Assembly: GCF_014839805.1 (NCBI RefSeq)
Contig: NC_051121.1
Location: 2,711,116-2,775,115, forward strand
Origin: Manduca sexta
Lineage: Eukaryota; Arthropoda; Insecta; Lepidoptera; Sphingidae
Direction of reading: 5' to 3'
DNA length: 64,000 bases
Part shown: in pieces, positions 45,788-59,383 of the stretch
Numbering within the stretch: the first letter of the stretch is position 1
Layout: each line of letters opens with the position of its first letter
The notes under the pieces: model-generated
Told to the model about the DNA's origin: nothing
Seen by the model: the letters and a program-made list of their open reading frames with translations, nothing else
Database searches by the model: none
Translations under genes and position numbers: made by a program

Positions 45788-47538
45788 ATTCAATACTTCC
45801 ATTTCGGAATGAAATGGTATCTAGATGTGTTCTACCGTTTCCGACATAAGGTTAAATAAAAAACGAATGAATATAAAATTATAATTGTGCGTTTGAATTT
45901 TTATATAATTACAACAACTATTTCAGGTTAAGAGCGCGGTTACGCATCAACCAAAGAAACTTACGTCTCTTCCAACAGAAGTTCAAAAACAAGATACATA
46001 ACCGTTATAATAAAAGTTGCCAATCAGCAAAAAGCTATACAAAAAACATCTAAAATATTCAAGAGTATGTATATGCCTAATATTAACGCTGCAATGTTAT
46101 CAAAACGAGCCGACATTCACCAATAGTTATAACACAAAGTTGAGTAAACACAAAGCGACATCAGATCCCATTATGTGCCGAATTGAAGCGGTAGGAAATA
46201 GGAATTAGCATTTAAATATAAATATTGAAACGCGATTTCCACCAGCAGCGGTGGCGGCGTTTCACTCTGTCGCGTGTTTAGAGCGCGCCAGGAAATGTTT
46301 CACTTATTTAAATTTTCCACACCTTTCACGAATTAGACACAGTATTAAACACAACATCATATGGTACTATACTGTGGTTTTCTCTCTTGTTTATTTTAGA
46401 AATTGAAAACATGACAATCGAGTCTAGATAATGACCCAAATACTGAGGGTCATACAATTTGGTTCTTCATAGAATAGCACAAAATGTTCTGATGGATTCT
46501 GATTCAATACATTCAATCCATTCATTCATCATTCATCACAATATCTTTCACAGATCTACCACACCCCAAAATTTTCCATATCAAATTCCGCCCAAACGCC
46601 TCCATTCAAGAGCGATGAAGATCACCTGCCGACCGCATCACCCATCCGAAACAACTTAAACACGAACCGTTCACCGCAATGATACTCGCCGACTCAAATT
46701 GCCAAACTTGCCTCCATTGTTTAAACTTCACTTATTTTAATCACCTCGGGCGTGGGGCACGCAGGTAACACCAGCGAGTTCGTTCGTAAACCTGTTAAAG
46801 TTTCGGAGCCTTTGTCGGGTCAAGTGATGGAACGATTGAAGGTTAAGGGAATAAATTATCAACTTTGAGTGAGTGAAAATTTTGGAGGTTTATTGACAAT
46901 GTTCATAACTAATAAATAGTGCATGCTAATGGTATCTCTGTATTGATGAAACCAAAGAGCATGACTTATTTGAAGTTAAGTTTCAATGCGATGTGTAAAT
47001 TTCATCTAGAACCTTCAAAATGGCCCACTCATTCCAACAAGGTGACAATTATTTTAATTACAAGATTGTTTTTAAAATTCTTAACACATTATTTTCTTTG
47101 TATCTTATCACTCGCCAAAACGCTATAATCATTTACCCATGCATAATATACTTTCAGCCTTTCGCTTCTAAAATGTTTACCATATTAACGACATCGAAGG
47201 GTCCGTGTGACCCTCTCAAGTGAGCCCTTAATATTTTTTGTTTCACACCCGCGTGCATGTGTTAAACCGAGTCGAAGAGGCAACTCCACGCAGACCGCAC
47301 AAACTAACCCTTGTCCCAGACTATCTGAACGAATTATCTTTGGGGCTTACAGTTAGTTTTCTTTATGAAACGAAAACATAGTTTGCGTGTTTTGGAATCC
47401 TTTACAAATATTTCGAAGGGCTGATTAATTTTAGGGGTTTTAATTAATTTATTGTAACCGTTATGGGTTGGAATAAAATAAGCACAATTCCTATTGTAGT
47501 CACTCTTAAATCAATTAAAAATAATTCTCTTACAAACT
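45788..47538. other. Unique AT-rich stretch
   Basis: No gene recognised. Short open frames at 46017, 46459, 46919 and 47020 lack recognisable domains. Confidence 0.4.
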
Positions 47539-47790
47539 AGGTGTTCTTCGCGGCTTTGCCCGCGTTAATACTCTCTCCCGCTATAAAAACTCCTTAATCG
47601 CAGTACCGATCCATAAAAGCATCTGTACGACGCTCACGCCATTTATTTAAATTAATTGCTATTATTTCCTGCGGGAGCAAGTGACCGGGATAAAAAAGTC
47701 GCATATGTGTTACTCAGGACATGGCACCCGTGTGCCAAATTTCGTTGCAATCCTTTTTGTTGTTTATGAGTCTACTTGTAACAAACATTC
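47539..47790 (-). mobile_element. Non-autonomous Helitron fragment
   Basis: On the minus strand it ends ACGCGGGCAAAGCCGCGAAG, then AACACCTAG, with the hairpin-forming GC block and CTAG terminus of Helitrons. The upstream words AATTTGGCACACGGGTGCC, CATGTCCTGAGTAACACATA and TTATCCCGGTCACTTGCTCC match the interior of lepidopteran Helitron families. The 5' end near 47790 (GTTTGTTACAAG) lacks the TC..TATTAT start. Confidence 0.7.
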
Positions 47791-50700
47791 GCATTAAAAA
47801 AAATAGTGAAAAAAGTAATATAAGATCTGTAACATTATAATAAAAAAAAGTAACATTTTCTTTCGCTCTGTTCAAAATACTAAAACTTATACCAGGGTCA
47901 CAGAACAAAGTAACAGGCGTTCACTAACCCAATAATAAGTCCATCGCTTCAAACCAGTGACGCAGTAAGGCCCACCCATGACATAAAAGGGCAGTCTGGC
48001 AGCGTGACTTATTTGTATGTAGGTCAACTATATGTTTGACAGAGCAATTAATTTGACAAGTAGTTCCAGTCAAGCTATTCCATTTCTTTTACTCCTTATA
48101 GGCTACAACTAATAATACGATATTTCTGATTGTTTACCTAAAAGTACACTTTGAATGCAAAATATTATTGTACAAAGTGGTAAATAACCTACATTGCTTT
48201 GTAATAACACGCGTTCGAATCAATAATTAAATGAACTATGTTTAATAGCGAACAATCCTTCATCGCTAGATCATTATTTTCCATGCGAACTCGTCAACCC
48301 CAATTTTGGTTGACCCCAAATTCCCGCATATATCAAGCCAAGTCACATTCAAATTTCCCTTATATGACTGTATCAAATGAATGGACGTACAGAAAAGATC
48401 AAAATCGATCAGACACTCATTAGGTTCATTCATTAACGGGGCGGGTTCACTATGAGTGGCCCACGGCTGTCGGGGAGGGGGGATGGGATAAAGAGATGAG
48501 TTAATTAAAGGGCGTACACAACGCTCGTTTCGGCGCGTTGGTTGAACCTGAGACGAGATAGCGTCTTCCATGGAGGTCGAGGTCACGCGATTTTAAATAA
48601 GATAATAACGATGAATGAGGCTACAAGTTATGTACATAAAAGTAAAAAATAATATTACTAACGAACTAGTAACCTTTTTGCTATCAAGACGTTTGAGTCG
48701 CTCAGATAATTCTTAAATATGTTCATATGCAGTAGTAATTCAAATAAAACATGTACGCATTTATCGAAGTGAATATTACACTTATGTGTTTTTCTCTTTC
48801 TTTTAAATAGTAGGAGCAGGCAGGTGCACTCCGTCCTCTCTACACTACCCTAATGTAAGAATTCAGAATACCCGTGGCATTAATTCCGCTTATATACCAA
48901 GTGTACAAAGTGTAAATAAATAAATATTTAAGTATAAAGTATGTTATGTATGTAATAACAATAGAAACAATCGTTCCTCGTTTTCGAAACATATTATTAA
49001 TATCAGAAGTTTGTAATATTAATAATTATCTTCAAAGGCGAAACTTTATCTTGATTGTAATTATAATACTTTGTTATAACTAAAACATTTAATATAACTC
49101 TGTTTTGAATTATTTAACATTTAGTTTAAAGTTTTAGCTACTCTCTCAAACAAAACAAATGTTCTACAATTTAAACGCTATTTTCCGACGACGTGGCTAT
49201 AATTTTCCATTAGTTACTCGATGAAACTTTGTTATTATATTAGTTTGGATGATTAAAATATTATGTCCGTTTTACCCTCCTGTCACTGCCATGGCGATAG
49301 CTCGGTTTAACCGGTTTTGTCTTCACAGTTCCAACTAGATATTAATAAATACCTTCGTCGTTAGTATAAACACCTTACCTTATCGTTTTATTTATATTTA
49401 TTCATCTATCAAGTTTTTAACTGGTAAAGTTTAGCTCGTAAAACCAGCATGATTTATACTTCATAATATACAACTCTACATCCAACTCAGTCTTTGTATA
49501 ACTACAAATAACAAATGCGAGCTGACAATCAAACTTACAACAAAATTACACACAAAGAAACCAAACCTCGTGTTTATAAAGTGGGATTCATCATTCACAG
49601 TCTCCGACGATACAATTATTATGGCCATAAAGAACAGCAAAGTTTTCCCATTACAGTGCGCTCTTCCCACTCGCGCCGCAGATCCGCCATTACTCAGCAA
49701 ATATTAACGTCCAAGACAGTAACCCGACACGTAGTCTCAAAAACCCTATATAATGAATGTCGCTAACTGAAAAGCGTTCTAAACCAAAAATATTTAGAAA
49801 CGAATATTATTCAACTAATTATGGCTAGAGATATTTAAAATTTATACTATTTAAAAGGAATACGCTTGTTCGTATGTGGTAAAGATGTAATGATCAAGAT
49901 ACTTGTTTTATGCTAGTAAAATATACTAGTATCTGATGATAGACACAACTAAAGACCACAATGTCTGAGGAAAGCAGGGCGTATGGCCTCTCAGAACTTA
50001 AATGGGTATTCCGAATGTGGACTTTAGACATTCGAAAAATTTACAACTGTATGACATTATAACAGCATTTTCATAACACAGGGTCATCCCTTCGATCTAG
50101 CGAAACCATTCATGCTTGGCTCTACCAGATAATTGTCTTTTCCTTTTGTTTCAGCCTTAAGACTGTAGTATGTAACAAAATAAATAATAATTATTTTTCG
50201 CAATTTTTAAGTTAGACTACTCTTACTATAAGCGGCTATTATTTTAAAGTGGCTCCTCTATGAAAACTTGAATCATAACATTATTGTTTATCATAATCAA
50301 TCTTCTTTTAATCCTCTCCACGGGTTCACGACTGCTTGACATTGTGCTAATGACTTCTAATCGTTGGTGCCTTGATTGCCGTCTACAATCTCTCTAATTA
50401 CTGAGACGTTAAGGTTCGTTTTAGTGTGCAGTGGTGTTTCTTGTGTTTGGCATTGGCACATCGTCGCCTGTCGGACGAAAGTTGACGCTCAGTGACAGTC
50501 ATCCGCGTCACGAGCGATGATAAGGTTGCCATTCTCCAAAGTTATAAAATGTTCGTACAATATTTCATCGCAACATCACGATTAAGCCCTAGATTTTATC
50601 ATCCGTTCAAGCAAATAAAATAGGTTTTTCCATTCGTAATAAATTTTTTTTACGTATTCTAACAAATTGTACAACAAACTATTCGCTCATGTATGAAATA

Positions 50701-51700
50701 TGTCAATACCGCACTCATCTTTAAATTACACAATCATGTATAGCACTGTTCAGCGCCCGCCATACAGTAAATTTTAATTTTACTTTTAACATGTCTAATA
50801 ATTTCTACGATTTAAATGTCCTACAAGGACTCAACGATACTAGTATCACTAGTGTTTTACGGCACAAAAAAAAGCAACTAATCCACATCCTCTCACATGA
50901 AATCTACCACACAATAACAGTATCACTGTAATGCTATTGTCGGAAGTTAGTTATTATTACAGTGACAAATATTAAATAACGCTCATGAGGCAGCCCTAAC
51001 AAAGGACAAAGGGAGGCGCGGGACGCCTCCGCAACTCTCGCCAGTCTTTAGTTATTGTTAAGCAAAATATTTTCTTGCTGACACTTTTGTGTGTTAAAAG
51101 CTCGTTGCTAAGCCGGCGCGGCGCGGCGGCGCGGGCGCGCGCTATTCTAATGGATGACGACGGTTTGCCACGCTGAATGGACTTTCAATATCTCAGAAAG
51201 CTAAGAAGTTTTCACTTGAAGAAATTGAGTAGTAAATAATTACTCATAAAATAAAAAAAATGTACATTACAAAAACCTGGAGTTTTTTTTACTTAATCTC
51301 CATGTTGTGCTACATCATCCTCGAGTACCAAATTTCTATACCAAAAAGCAATTTTAACGTTCATGTAGATTCAGGGATCAATCATCAAATTTGCGACCAT
51401 TTCTTTCAGAGCTGGCTTAGCGTCCATAATCCATGCCAACTAATTTGTAATATACTTTCCATACAAGGCAAAAATAAACAAAAGCAAATATAAAAAATAA
51501 CAAAGAGGAAAATTTTAAGGGAAAAAATCCAATTATAATCTGGACATAGTTCTTTGCACAGAAATTATGATAAAGACAATCCGGAAACAATCCATTGCAC
51601 AGTCGGCCGAGCCGCGTTTGAGTTTCCTTTCGCTATCTTGGCGCGAAACTTGTTCAAAGGCGCTTTGAAGGCGACCGGCGGGCGACGCAGGGGCGACCGT
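47791..51700. other. Unique non-coding stretch
   Basis: AT-rich, with GC-richer patches at 48430-48480, 50980-51030 and 51100-51160. It contains motif site 18. Antiparallel open frames at 48238-48586 and 49476-49766 have no recognisable domains. No named repeat is found. Confidence 0.4.
47890..47902 (+). promoter_or_regulatory. TACCAGG-N4-CA motif site 18
   Basis: TACCAGGgtcaCA followed by GAACAAAG. It is the only site between 33.5 and 63.7 kb. Confidence 0.5.
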
Positions 51701-51705
51701 GGAGC

Positions 51706-51718
51706 GGGGGGGGGGGGG
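51706..51718 (+). repeat. G13 homopolymer in a G-rich block
   Basis: Thirteen consecutive G preceded by GGCGGGCGACGCAGGGGCGA-type sequence. It could form a G-quadruplex with neighbouring G runs. Length may vary or be misread in sequencing. Confidence 0.9.
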
Positions 51719-52620
51719 CAGCGCGTCTGGCATAAACGAGCCTTGCAGTCTCATCTCTAAATGTACTGCTTAAGTAACATCCCTGTTGACTGGGCGAGTT
51801 TCGGATCATCTGTTTGAGAAATCATATTTGGCTATTTGCATTTGAAGTGTGCGAGTTAATAGTTTAGCCGTGGGGGTTTTTGGAGTTAACAGAAGTGTTT
51901 CTAGATTGTTATAATAGAGTATACATCAGTGGCTATAAAAACAACGTTATAAGTTTTGTTTCTTGTTTTATTCTTTAATTTGAAATTTATTAGTTTTTGT
52001 TGATACAAATCTAGTATTATGATTTATTAGCCTTAATATAATGAAAGTATATAATTAAGTTAAGAGTATTAATAACCTATTTCGTGCATGTGGAGCTAGC
52101 CTTAAACAAAACGTTGCGGTTTAAAAATAACATATGGACTGTTTCCATTACAAAATTGTAATGGTGTAACCATTTTTTTCGTCAAACATCTTCCACAAAA
52201 CAGACTAGCAAATCTGCATGATGTTGCCCATACTGCGTAAAGACTGGACAGCGACGAGTTACAGACTTTTACATAAAACGATACGATCCATTATAGTACG
52301 TAACACATCAAGACAGAGTCCAAAACTAAATCCTAGTATCCAATAATTTCATCGTCTAATCCCACGTAGCTTGAAGTATCGCGCACTAATCACCCACAGA
52401 CAAACACGTTCATGTTATTACACCGCAACTCTCGTTCCCAACCGCACCGGCTCCGTTTACCTTCCCAATATAACGTTACGCGCAAAGAGATTACCCACAC
52501 CGATAAATATTGTCACAATCAACGATACAAATTGAATTAGTCATGCTTTTATTGTGCACAATAGTTACAAAGATCAGCCAATAGTGGCTTGAGAATAATT
52601 TTATTGAACTATTATTGGTT

Positions 52621-52662
52621 ATCAAATTGTTTATTTAATTTTAATTAAATAAACAATTTGAT
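52621..52662. repeat. Perfect 20-bp inverted repeat with 2-nt loop
   Basis: The arm ATCAAATTGTTTATTTAATT at 52621-52640, two T, then its exact reverse complement at 52643-52662. A 42-bp near-palindrome of this kind extrudes readily and is often unstable in clones. Confidence 0.95.
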
Positions 52663-53967
52663 TTATATAAAGTTTGCTTTATTGTGAGCTATGATTACTG
52701 GATAGCGAATATCAAGTTCATGGTGAAAATGACGGCATAGTCGTCTACTTATAACACTAATCGAAAAAATAACCAAACGCCGACGTAATCAAGACGATTA
52801 GCAAACGACCACGTCGATCGGCATTACATTTGTATTTAATACAGCATGCAGAGTTATTAAGTTATAGTAATAAAACATCTCATAATTCCTATAAATTATA
52901 TAAATTAGTAAGAATTCTGTAGTAACACGTTTAATACAAATTACGTGCAATTAAATTAACTAGTGACATTAAAATATTGCACCCACAAAAAAAAGCTAAT
53001 TAGGTACATATATAACACCTTTAATATTTATAACTCAATATTTCCCACAACATAATAATCCATCCAAACTGCAACGTATCATAACGTTAATGACAACAAA
53101 CATCGCGGGCCGATATCCGAGCCAATAGCGCGGCGTCAAGGCACACACGCCTGCTGCCGACTCGCGCCGATCCTGCCGTAATGGGCAGAGCACACACCGC
53201 GCCCCCGATCAATGCACAAATATTGGCTCGCTCTCGACGCGCGTCACTTGTTATAAAAACATGCCTTAACGTCGCTTAACGTCCCGGGCGGGATAATGTT
53301 ATTTTAGCTTGTAAGTCGGAGTACATTGGTAGAATAACGTCGCCACGCTGCTTAGTTATCCACTCGATTAAATATATCGAAATTATGTTTATGAATAATT
53401 GTTATCCTTTAAATTTACGCTCTATTTGGTATATTCAGTGTGGTTCGCTAGCACTACGACCCAACGACAACTTATTGCCTTGATTACAAAATACAAATAT
53501 TACAACTTCAACCATTACCAGTTTACTATCAATTACAATAGATCTGAGAAAAGGTATCCGTATCTTAAGACTTATTTAATACGATATCTTTACTATGACT
53601 TCCTTTGACAGCTATCTTCAGATTATGCCCACGTTAGGAAATTGTGCACCGACGCGGCGAGAGTCGAGACAGACCCGAAGCTAACGGCCAATACCGCTGC
53701 AGCTGGGGAACAGTGAACGTATGTATGATACAGTATTGCAACTAACTTGGCGCCTCGACACACTACGTTTACTATCTGAAATACATACACAAATGCTTAT
53801 CGTATGCAAGTCTCAATGGGAAGCACAGTTGTGTGAGTGTAAATTGTATTAGCGCTGTAAAGTTTTCTTTTGAAGCAAAATGCGGGCAATGCAGTTACTG
53901 TGGATAGTAAGATTTAAATCTAATATTGCATGATGACCGAAATACAATAATGTTTAACTTTCAAACA

Positions 53968-54055
53968 GGCCGACATAATTATGTCGACTAAGGATGGGTA
54001 ATCTTTTCTCGTCAGACGACACTAACTTCACTTACCATCAGAAGCAATGAGGTAA
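53968..54055. repeat. Interspersed repeat fragment, copy B
   Basis: Collinear with 6596-6702: GCCGACATAATTATGTCGAC, then CTCGTCAGACGACACTAAC and CACTTACCATCAG. It is a diverged copy of the same unassigned family. Confidence 0.55.
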
Positions 54056-54532
54056 CAAAACTACAGAATACAAAGCTACGTAATATTCAGATCTGGCTAG
54101 CATTCTTAACATCGCGCACTCTTCAAACCTACTATCAAGTCTGCAATCTCTCACTAGCCTGTAGGACCCCTATTGTGGGAAGTCTTTCACGTAGTTGTAG
54201 CAACGATAAGTGAGGCAAGGTATACCTAAAATCAATGCGGATTTTTGTTTGACCTTTAATCATAACTAAGTAAGGGATGACGAAAACTGCCGGAGCTTCG
54301 ATCAAGTCACAGCCTTTACATGATTCCGCCGGGCTGCCGACGGCGCGGCTGGCGATTGGAACATTCCAGATCGACATATACCGAGCGCGCCGGCCGGCCC
54401 GCGCGGGCTTGTGTAAACTTTCAGACGCACTTTATACAAGATTGTTGTATTATAATAATTAGTGTAAAGGATTTAATCAAGACGCCGTATCTTTTCGTAA
54501 AAATTAATTATTTCTTAATCTTAATTACATTG

Positions 54533-54597
54533 TTTAAAGTTTATGATAATATATAAAATTAAAAGGATTTTTAATTTTATATATTATAAACTTTAAA
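54533..54597. repeat. AT-rich hairpin of about 30 bp
   Basis: The left arm (54533-54564) and right arm (54569-54597) pair over about 29 bp with one 3-nt bulge and a GGAT loop. All stem pairs except a few are A-T. A miRNA-type origin is unlikely given the composition. Confidence 0.85.
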
Positions 54598-56091
54598 TTA
54601 TTGCTGCATGCGTGATGGGTATTGCGCCAACATGGCACGATAATAAATGAGCAGATGGTTTCAAACGGGTTCAGAAATTTAGCTAAGAACCAACTCGTTC
54701 ACATGAGATTTCAAAAAAAATTAACCCGTATCAAAATTGGTGCATTCGTTTTAGATCTACGATGCCACAAATCTGTATGATTACCACTCAACAACTACAA
54801 TCATAAAAATTCACAAACACACCTTAATCTTATAACACCCCTCTTTTTGCATCGGGTGTTAACAAAAGAACACCATTCATAAACATAAACAATTCCAAAG
54901 AAACGTTCAATGCGTTGCTTTGGTTCCTTTTTTTTCCATTTCAAAGTACTTTATCATATAATCAGAGTGAAGAGGCCAAACAACCACAAGTGGACACATC
55001 CGATCAGAGAGCAACCCTTGACCTATCGTCCCAAAACATAAAGCGGTATCATATCACAGAATCCGACATCGAGTGTATCTCGAGCGAGCACGGGGGCGAT
55101 AATTAGGGCTGCCCGAATTAAATAAAAAAATAATTCGTCCCTATATTGACAACTATATAAAAACATAATATAAAATTAATAAAATCATTTTTTTACAATG
55201 AAAACGACAAAAATTTAGGATCAACAAAATTAACATCTTGACATTTGATAATTAACCACCTCAAGAGGCTAAGAACATTCCCCGAAGGTGTTGAAATATA
55301 GCTTTAATTTTTGAGTGTACATATCTTTAGATCTCGTTGGTCGAAACAAACTTAAAAGCAAAACTACCATTCCATGATGTTTTCTGTGAAAAAGTAAATA
55401 CAACTTAGCGCTGGTACAACCCTATCACCAACAACAATTTCAAAGACAACCCTAATGATAACCGAACGATGGCACTCAAATACTTCAAAATATATTTCGC
55501 ATTCATTAATATTTTCCTCGAGTAATGCCGATAACGTCTGAATATTCGCGTCATCGCCGCGCGCCGACGAGCGGGGCCGCGCGATTTTCGCTTGTCGTCA
55601 ATTACAGGAATTTGTTAGCGTCGACTCACGCCAATTAAAACTAACAACGTTTTTGCATGATTGGTTTGGTATGGATTACTTCGACCTTATTTGTTCGATA
55701 CGATCCGATATTGATATTGAAGTTGTGTTTCTTTAACATTTTCTTAATTTTGTTCTTCCATCAGGTTTTATTTCACGCAAATGTGGAGTCGGCACAACAC
55801 GGTTTGATAACTATATTTCATAAAAGATTCGATTCAGTTTTAACGGCCTGCCTGTTCTCAACCTCTCGCCAGAGACAAGTTGCACGATTCAAGGCACCCA
55901 TAATATAACATTGTATAACTGTTTATTTAACTCAAACTGAAACAAAAATACAGAAACTATTTAAAAAAATTGCACAAACAACCCCAACAGGTGTACGAAA
56001 CTCCAACATCTATTTCTCAAAATAAATTCCGGCATTCCGTGTATTAATTAACGAGGGACTCGTCTGAACCGCTCCTAATGATCAAAAACAA

Positions 56092-56104
56092 CCCCCCCCC
56101 CCCC
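56092..56104 (+). repeat. C13 homopolymer
   Basis: Thirteen consecutive C, followed by a C-rich block with CTGCTCCCC. It is the only other such run and on the opposite strand sense from the G13 at 51706. Confidence 0.85.
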
Positions 56105-56738
56105 TGCTCCCCGGAGCGCACCTCTCGCCCCTGGTCACGGCACTTCCATCGAGATACGTTAATTAAAATACTTTTTGTGAACGTGTATTATGAAATTATT
56201 TACACGCATGTTTACATTAGCCGGCAGTTATTTTTTCCCGCGGGATTTCCTTGCGCAGAATAATTTAGGATATTTTTTATTTTATATTGAAACTGCTAGG
56301 GACACGCACGATGGTAGCCGAATATCACAAAGTAGTAGTAACACCATTCAAAACTTACACTTACAAAGCACAGTAATTGCATTTTTCACTAAGTCATAAT
56401 GTGTCTGAGCATACATAACTAACTCTGTCTAGGCTTTCGATGATATGGGCATAAGTTTAGGTTAAGCACGTAAAGCCGTTGGTCCTACGCCTTTTCTCTC
56501 GGTCATGTCGGATTGCCGTCTCACCGAACTATGAGAGTGAAGGAATAGAAAATGCACCAGTGTATTGTGCATACACTTGTGCACTATAATATCACCAGCA
56601 TACTTGGCTGGTCGCCTTGGCTGAGATTGGCCGCCGTGGCTGACCTACCAAAATTCCTTAGACTGTAACGATCCATAGCGCCATTTGTACGACTCTAGCG
56701 CGTAGCTAAACTATCAGACTAAAGATTCAAATACTTCC

Positions 56739-56869
56739 ACGATGTTAATCCAGGACATGGCCTATCCATATACCAAATTTCGTCCAAATCCGTTCAGCGG
56801 CCGCTGCGTTTACTTCTAACAAACATTAAAATATTTTCACAAACATTCTCATTTATAATATTAGTAAGA
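56739..56869 (-). mobile_element. Non-autonomous Helitron fragment, 5' end
   Basis: The minus strand starts TCTTACTAATATTATAAATG at 56869, the same start as 14692. It continues through GTTTGTTAGAAG, CGGATTTGGACGAAATTTGG and GCCATGTCCTGGATTAACA and is then lost. The 3' half is absent. Confidence 0.7.
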
Positions 56870-59197
56870 AGTATTAATGCTAATAATCTAAAGTGGTAAA
56901 AAGCTCGTTATATAAGCTGAGTAACCATTGTACCAAACAAGTTACAGAGGCCAATTTGTGAAAATGGAAGACGGGTTATATTTCCGACCGTTAGAGCGTA
57001 ATGGAAAGTTAGACAAAACTCGCTCTTTGGGACGTGGACTATTATGTTAAATAAATAAAAATCAACGTATAGACAACAAACAGGGGGATATAATATTCAA
57101 TATATCAGTAAAAAACGATAATATATAAATAGATCAAAGTTGCATACAGGGCGGCGGATAGACGCCTTCCTTTTTTTATAATTATTTAGTTTAGCAACTA
57201 GTGTATCTCATACATTTGTGAATATGCAACAACGTATAATTCCGAAAGTTGATGAAAACACTTTGATATCTAAAACAACTTTATACCATAGCGTGCACGT
57301 GTTTAAAGAACGTAATCATTTTATTGTTTTCATAGACCTTTCACTATTAGATAGCAAAACAAATGTATTAAAAAGTATACAAACTACAAATACACCAGTA
57401 AGGCAACTGTTATTGAAAAGATTAATTCACATTTGAACAAGTTACGTTACTGTTTCTCTGTGATTCGTATCTCGTGCACGCTACATACTGACAAGACACA
57501 TTCAGTATGCAAATATGCATCGCCGGTGATAATACGAGCAAAGTGCTTTCACTCGCGAGAACAAGCGACGCGACCGATACGCATCATATTACTCCATTGT
57601 ATTTGATCAAATGAGACTCCAAGTTAGAATAATGATGGATGTAACTAAAACGTTTCAAAAACTTAAGTCTTAAGCATTTAATTATCTTCTCATTATCATA
57701 CACGCAAAAATCTTCGTGTATGTTGCATAAAGGACTCAGTATTAAGATCTACCCTAGTAGGATTCAATCATGGTTAAATAATTAATCAATGTAGTGCTGT
57801 TGGTGTACCTTATTACAAATAAATAAATAAATAATTAACAAGCTCACACCTTAGTGCCTGATCTGATTATAATTTCATCGAACCCCGAACTTTCCTATAC
57901 ACTACTTATGTTTATACACAAGCATTCTACCATGCAATCAATAAACTGCAACCAATTTCAGTGTTCCCATCAATTCCAGTGAGTCTGACAACATTTTTTA
58001 CCATTTTGTAGCGCAAATTGAACATAGTGTAGCGAAACCTCCGCATCATCGTGGTGTCATTTGTCTCTGCCGCGAACTCGCTCGCAACCAAACTAATTAC
58101 TGCAGGATGTTATTAAAGTACTGCATACAATACTTTAATAGCTTTTTATTAAAAAAAACATTGAGCATGTAAAAAAGGTGAGATATTATAAATGGGCAGT
58201 CAGAATTTTTGTTTTTATATAAATGATAAAACTATGACCAGTTAAAATTTTCACAGATGCTCCACTGTATTATAGACACAACTATGTCTAAATATGATCA
58301 AATAGGCCTAGAACAACTAATATAGACCCTTTTATCTTACTAGTATATTCGATATAATGACACGATATTTTGTGTCAATTTTATCAGGCTGCCATTACGG
58401 ACAAAAGATAGGTGTTTAAAGATGTGATAAAGGTATTCCTTGTGTCAGGTTGCTGCGCTCAGTGCGCAACCAAACAGACCTTTAAAGTTTTATGTTCCAT
58501 ATAATATGATATATTATTTATCTATTTATTTATTTATAGTCTTTATTGTACTTCAAATCTTATGGAAAAGTAAATATACAACAAAGATTATGAACAGAAA
58601 GTACAAATGGCGGTCTTATCCCAATCGGCGATTTCTTCTATACAAACTTTGGATGGATTTAGATAACTAGGAACAAAATGTATAATAGTTGATTAAACAT
58701 CATTGATTGGGATACTGACTCATAGGACGTTCCAACCTAACCTACTAAAACGGTGACACAAAGTAACATACGAATGCGGAATCTCTTATTAATTCTAAAA
58801 CATCTGCCCTGTGTTTTCAAAACAGAAGCGATATCCCCATTAAACAATATCAAACGTAACTTGATAGTTAAACAAGCGGATTTAATTAGTAGTTTCATCT
58901 TTATTTTAGTACAATTAACAAGACAGCGTTTGAATAATGAATTTCATTCCTAAATCCCTCCACCGGGGAGCCAACTACAGCGTCCTTTTACGATTTTAAT
59001 TAAATTCACAATTTCTTAGACAAACTTTGGCGGACTCGTGGTGCGAGCGTTGGGTTAAAGTTAGTTCACACACGGCGGTGCCGAGTCGGGGTGGCGACGG
59101 GACCGTGGTGGCATTTAGTTTTGACTAGTGAGCGACAAATCATTAATAGGACTATTGCAGGTTGCCGACCGAATACCAAACTATGTTAGTTTAAAGC
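56870..59197. other. Unique AT-rich stretch
   Basis: No gene is recognised. A 72-codon frame at 57218-57436 and others are short and without domains. The GC-richer patch at 59050-59110 is the only compositional feature. Confidence 0.4.
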
Positions 59198-59205
59198 TTA
59201 GCTAG

Positions 59206-59375
59206 TGGCGAAGGGTTCATATAAGGCGATTGCTTTGCCTTCCCTTTCGTATAGTAATAATAAAAATATAATTATAAATACAATTATCATGAGAACGATT
59301 TGCAGACCGAATGTATGCATGTTAGTACCTATATTTTGTCGGATTTCCTTTCGAAAACTTCACCCTTCGCCACTG
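59206..59375 (+). mobile_element. Complete small hAT-type element
   Basis: Starts TGGCGAAGGGTTCATATAAG and ends TTCACCCTTCGCCACTG, 170 bp. Identical 8-bp TTAGCTAG flanks (59198-59205 and 59376-59383) mark the target duplication; by comparison with other copies the first three bases CAG are missing at the 5' end, or overlap the duplication. Non-autonomous. An overlapping 69-codon frame is not a gene. Confidence 0.85.
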
Positions 59376-59383
59376 TTAGCTAG

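Larger units (their letters stand above)
51719..56738. other. Long AT-rich non-coding stretch with hairpins
   Basis: Contains two strong AT-rich inverted repeats (52621-52662, 54533-54597), a repeat fragment (53968-54055), a C13 run, and GC-richer patches at 53100-53240, 54320-54410 and 55550-55590. No TACCAGG site is present. No gene is recognised. Confidence 0.4.

Noticed and set aside
39375..54597. Hairpins as microRNA genes
   Set aside because: The stems are nearly pure A-T, and I recognised no known insect miRNA seed or mature sequence anywhere in the window.
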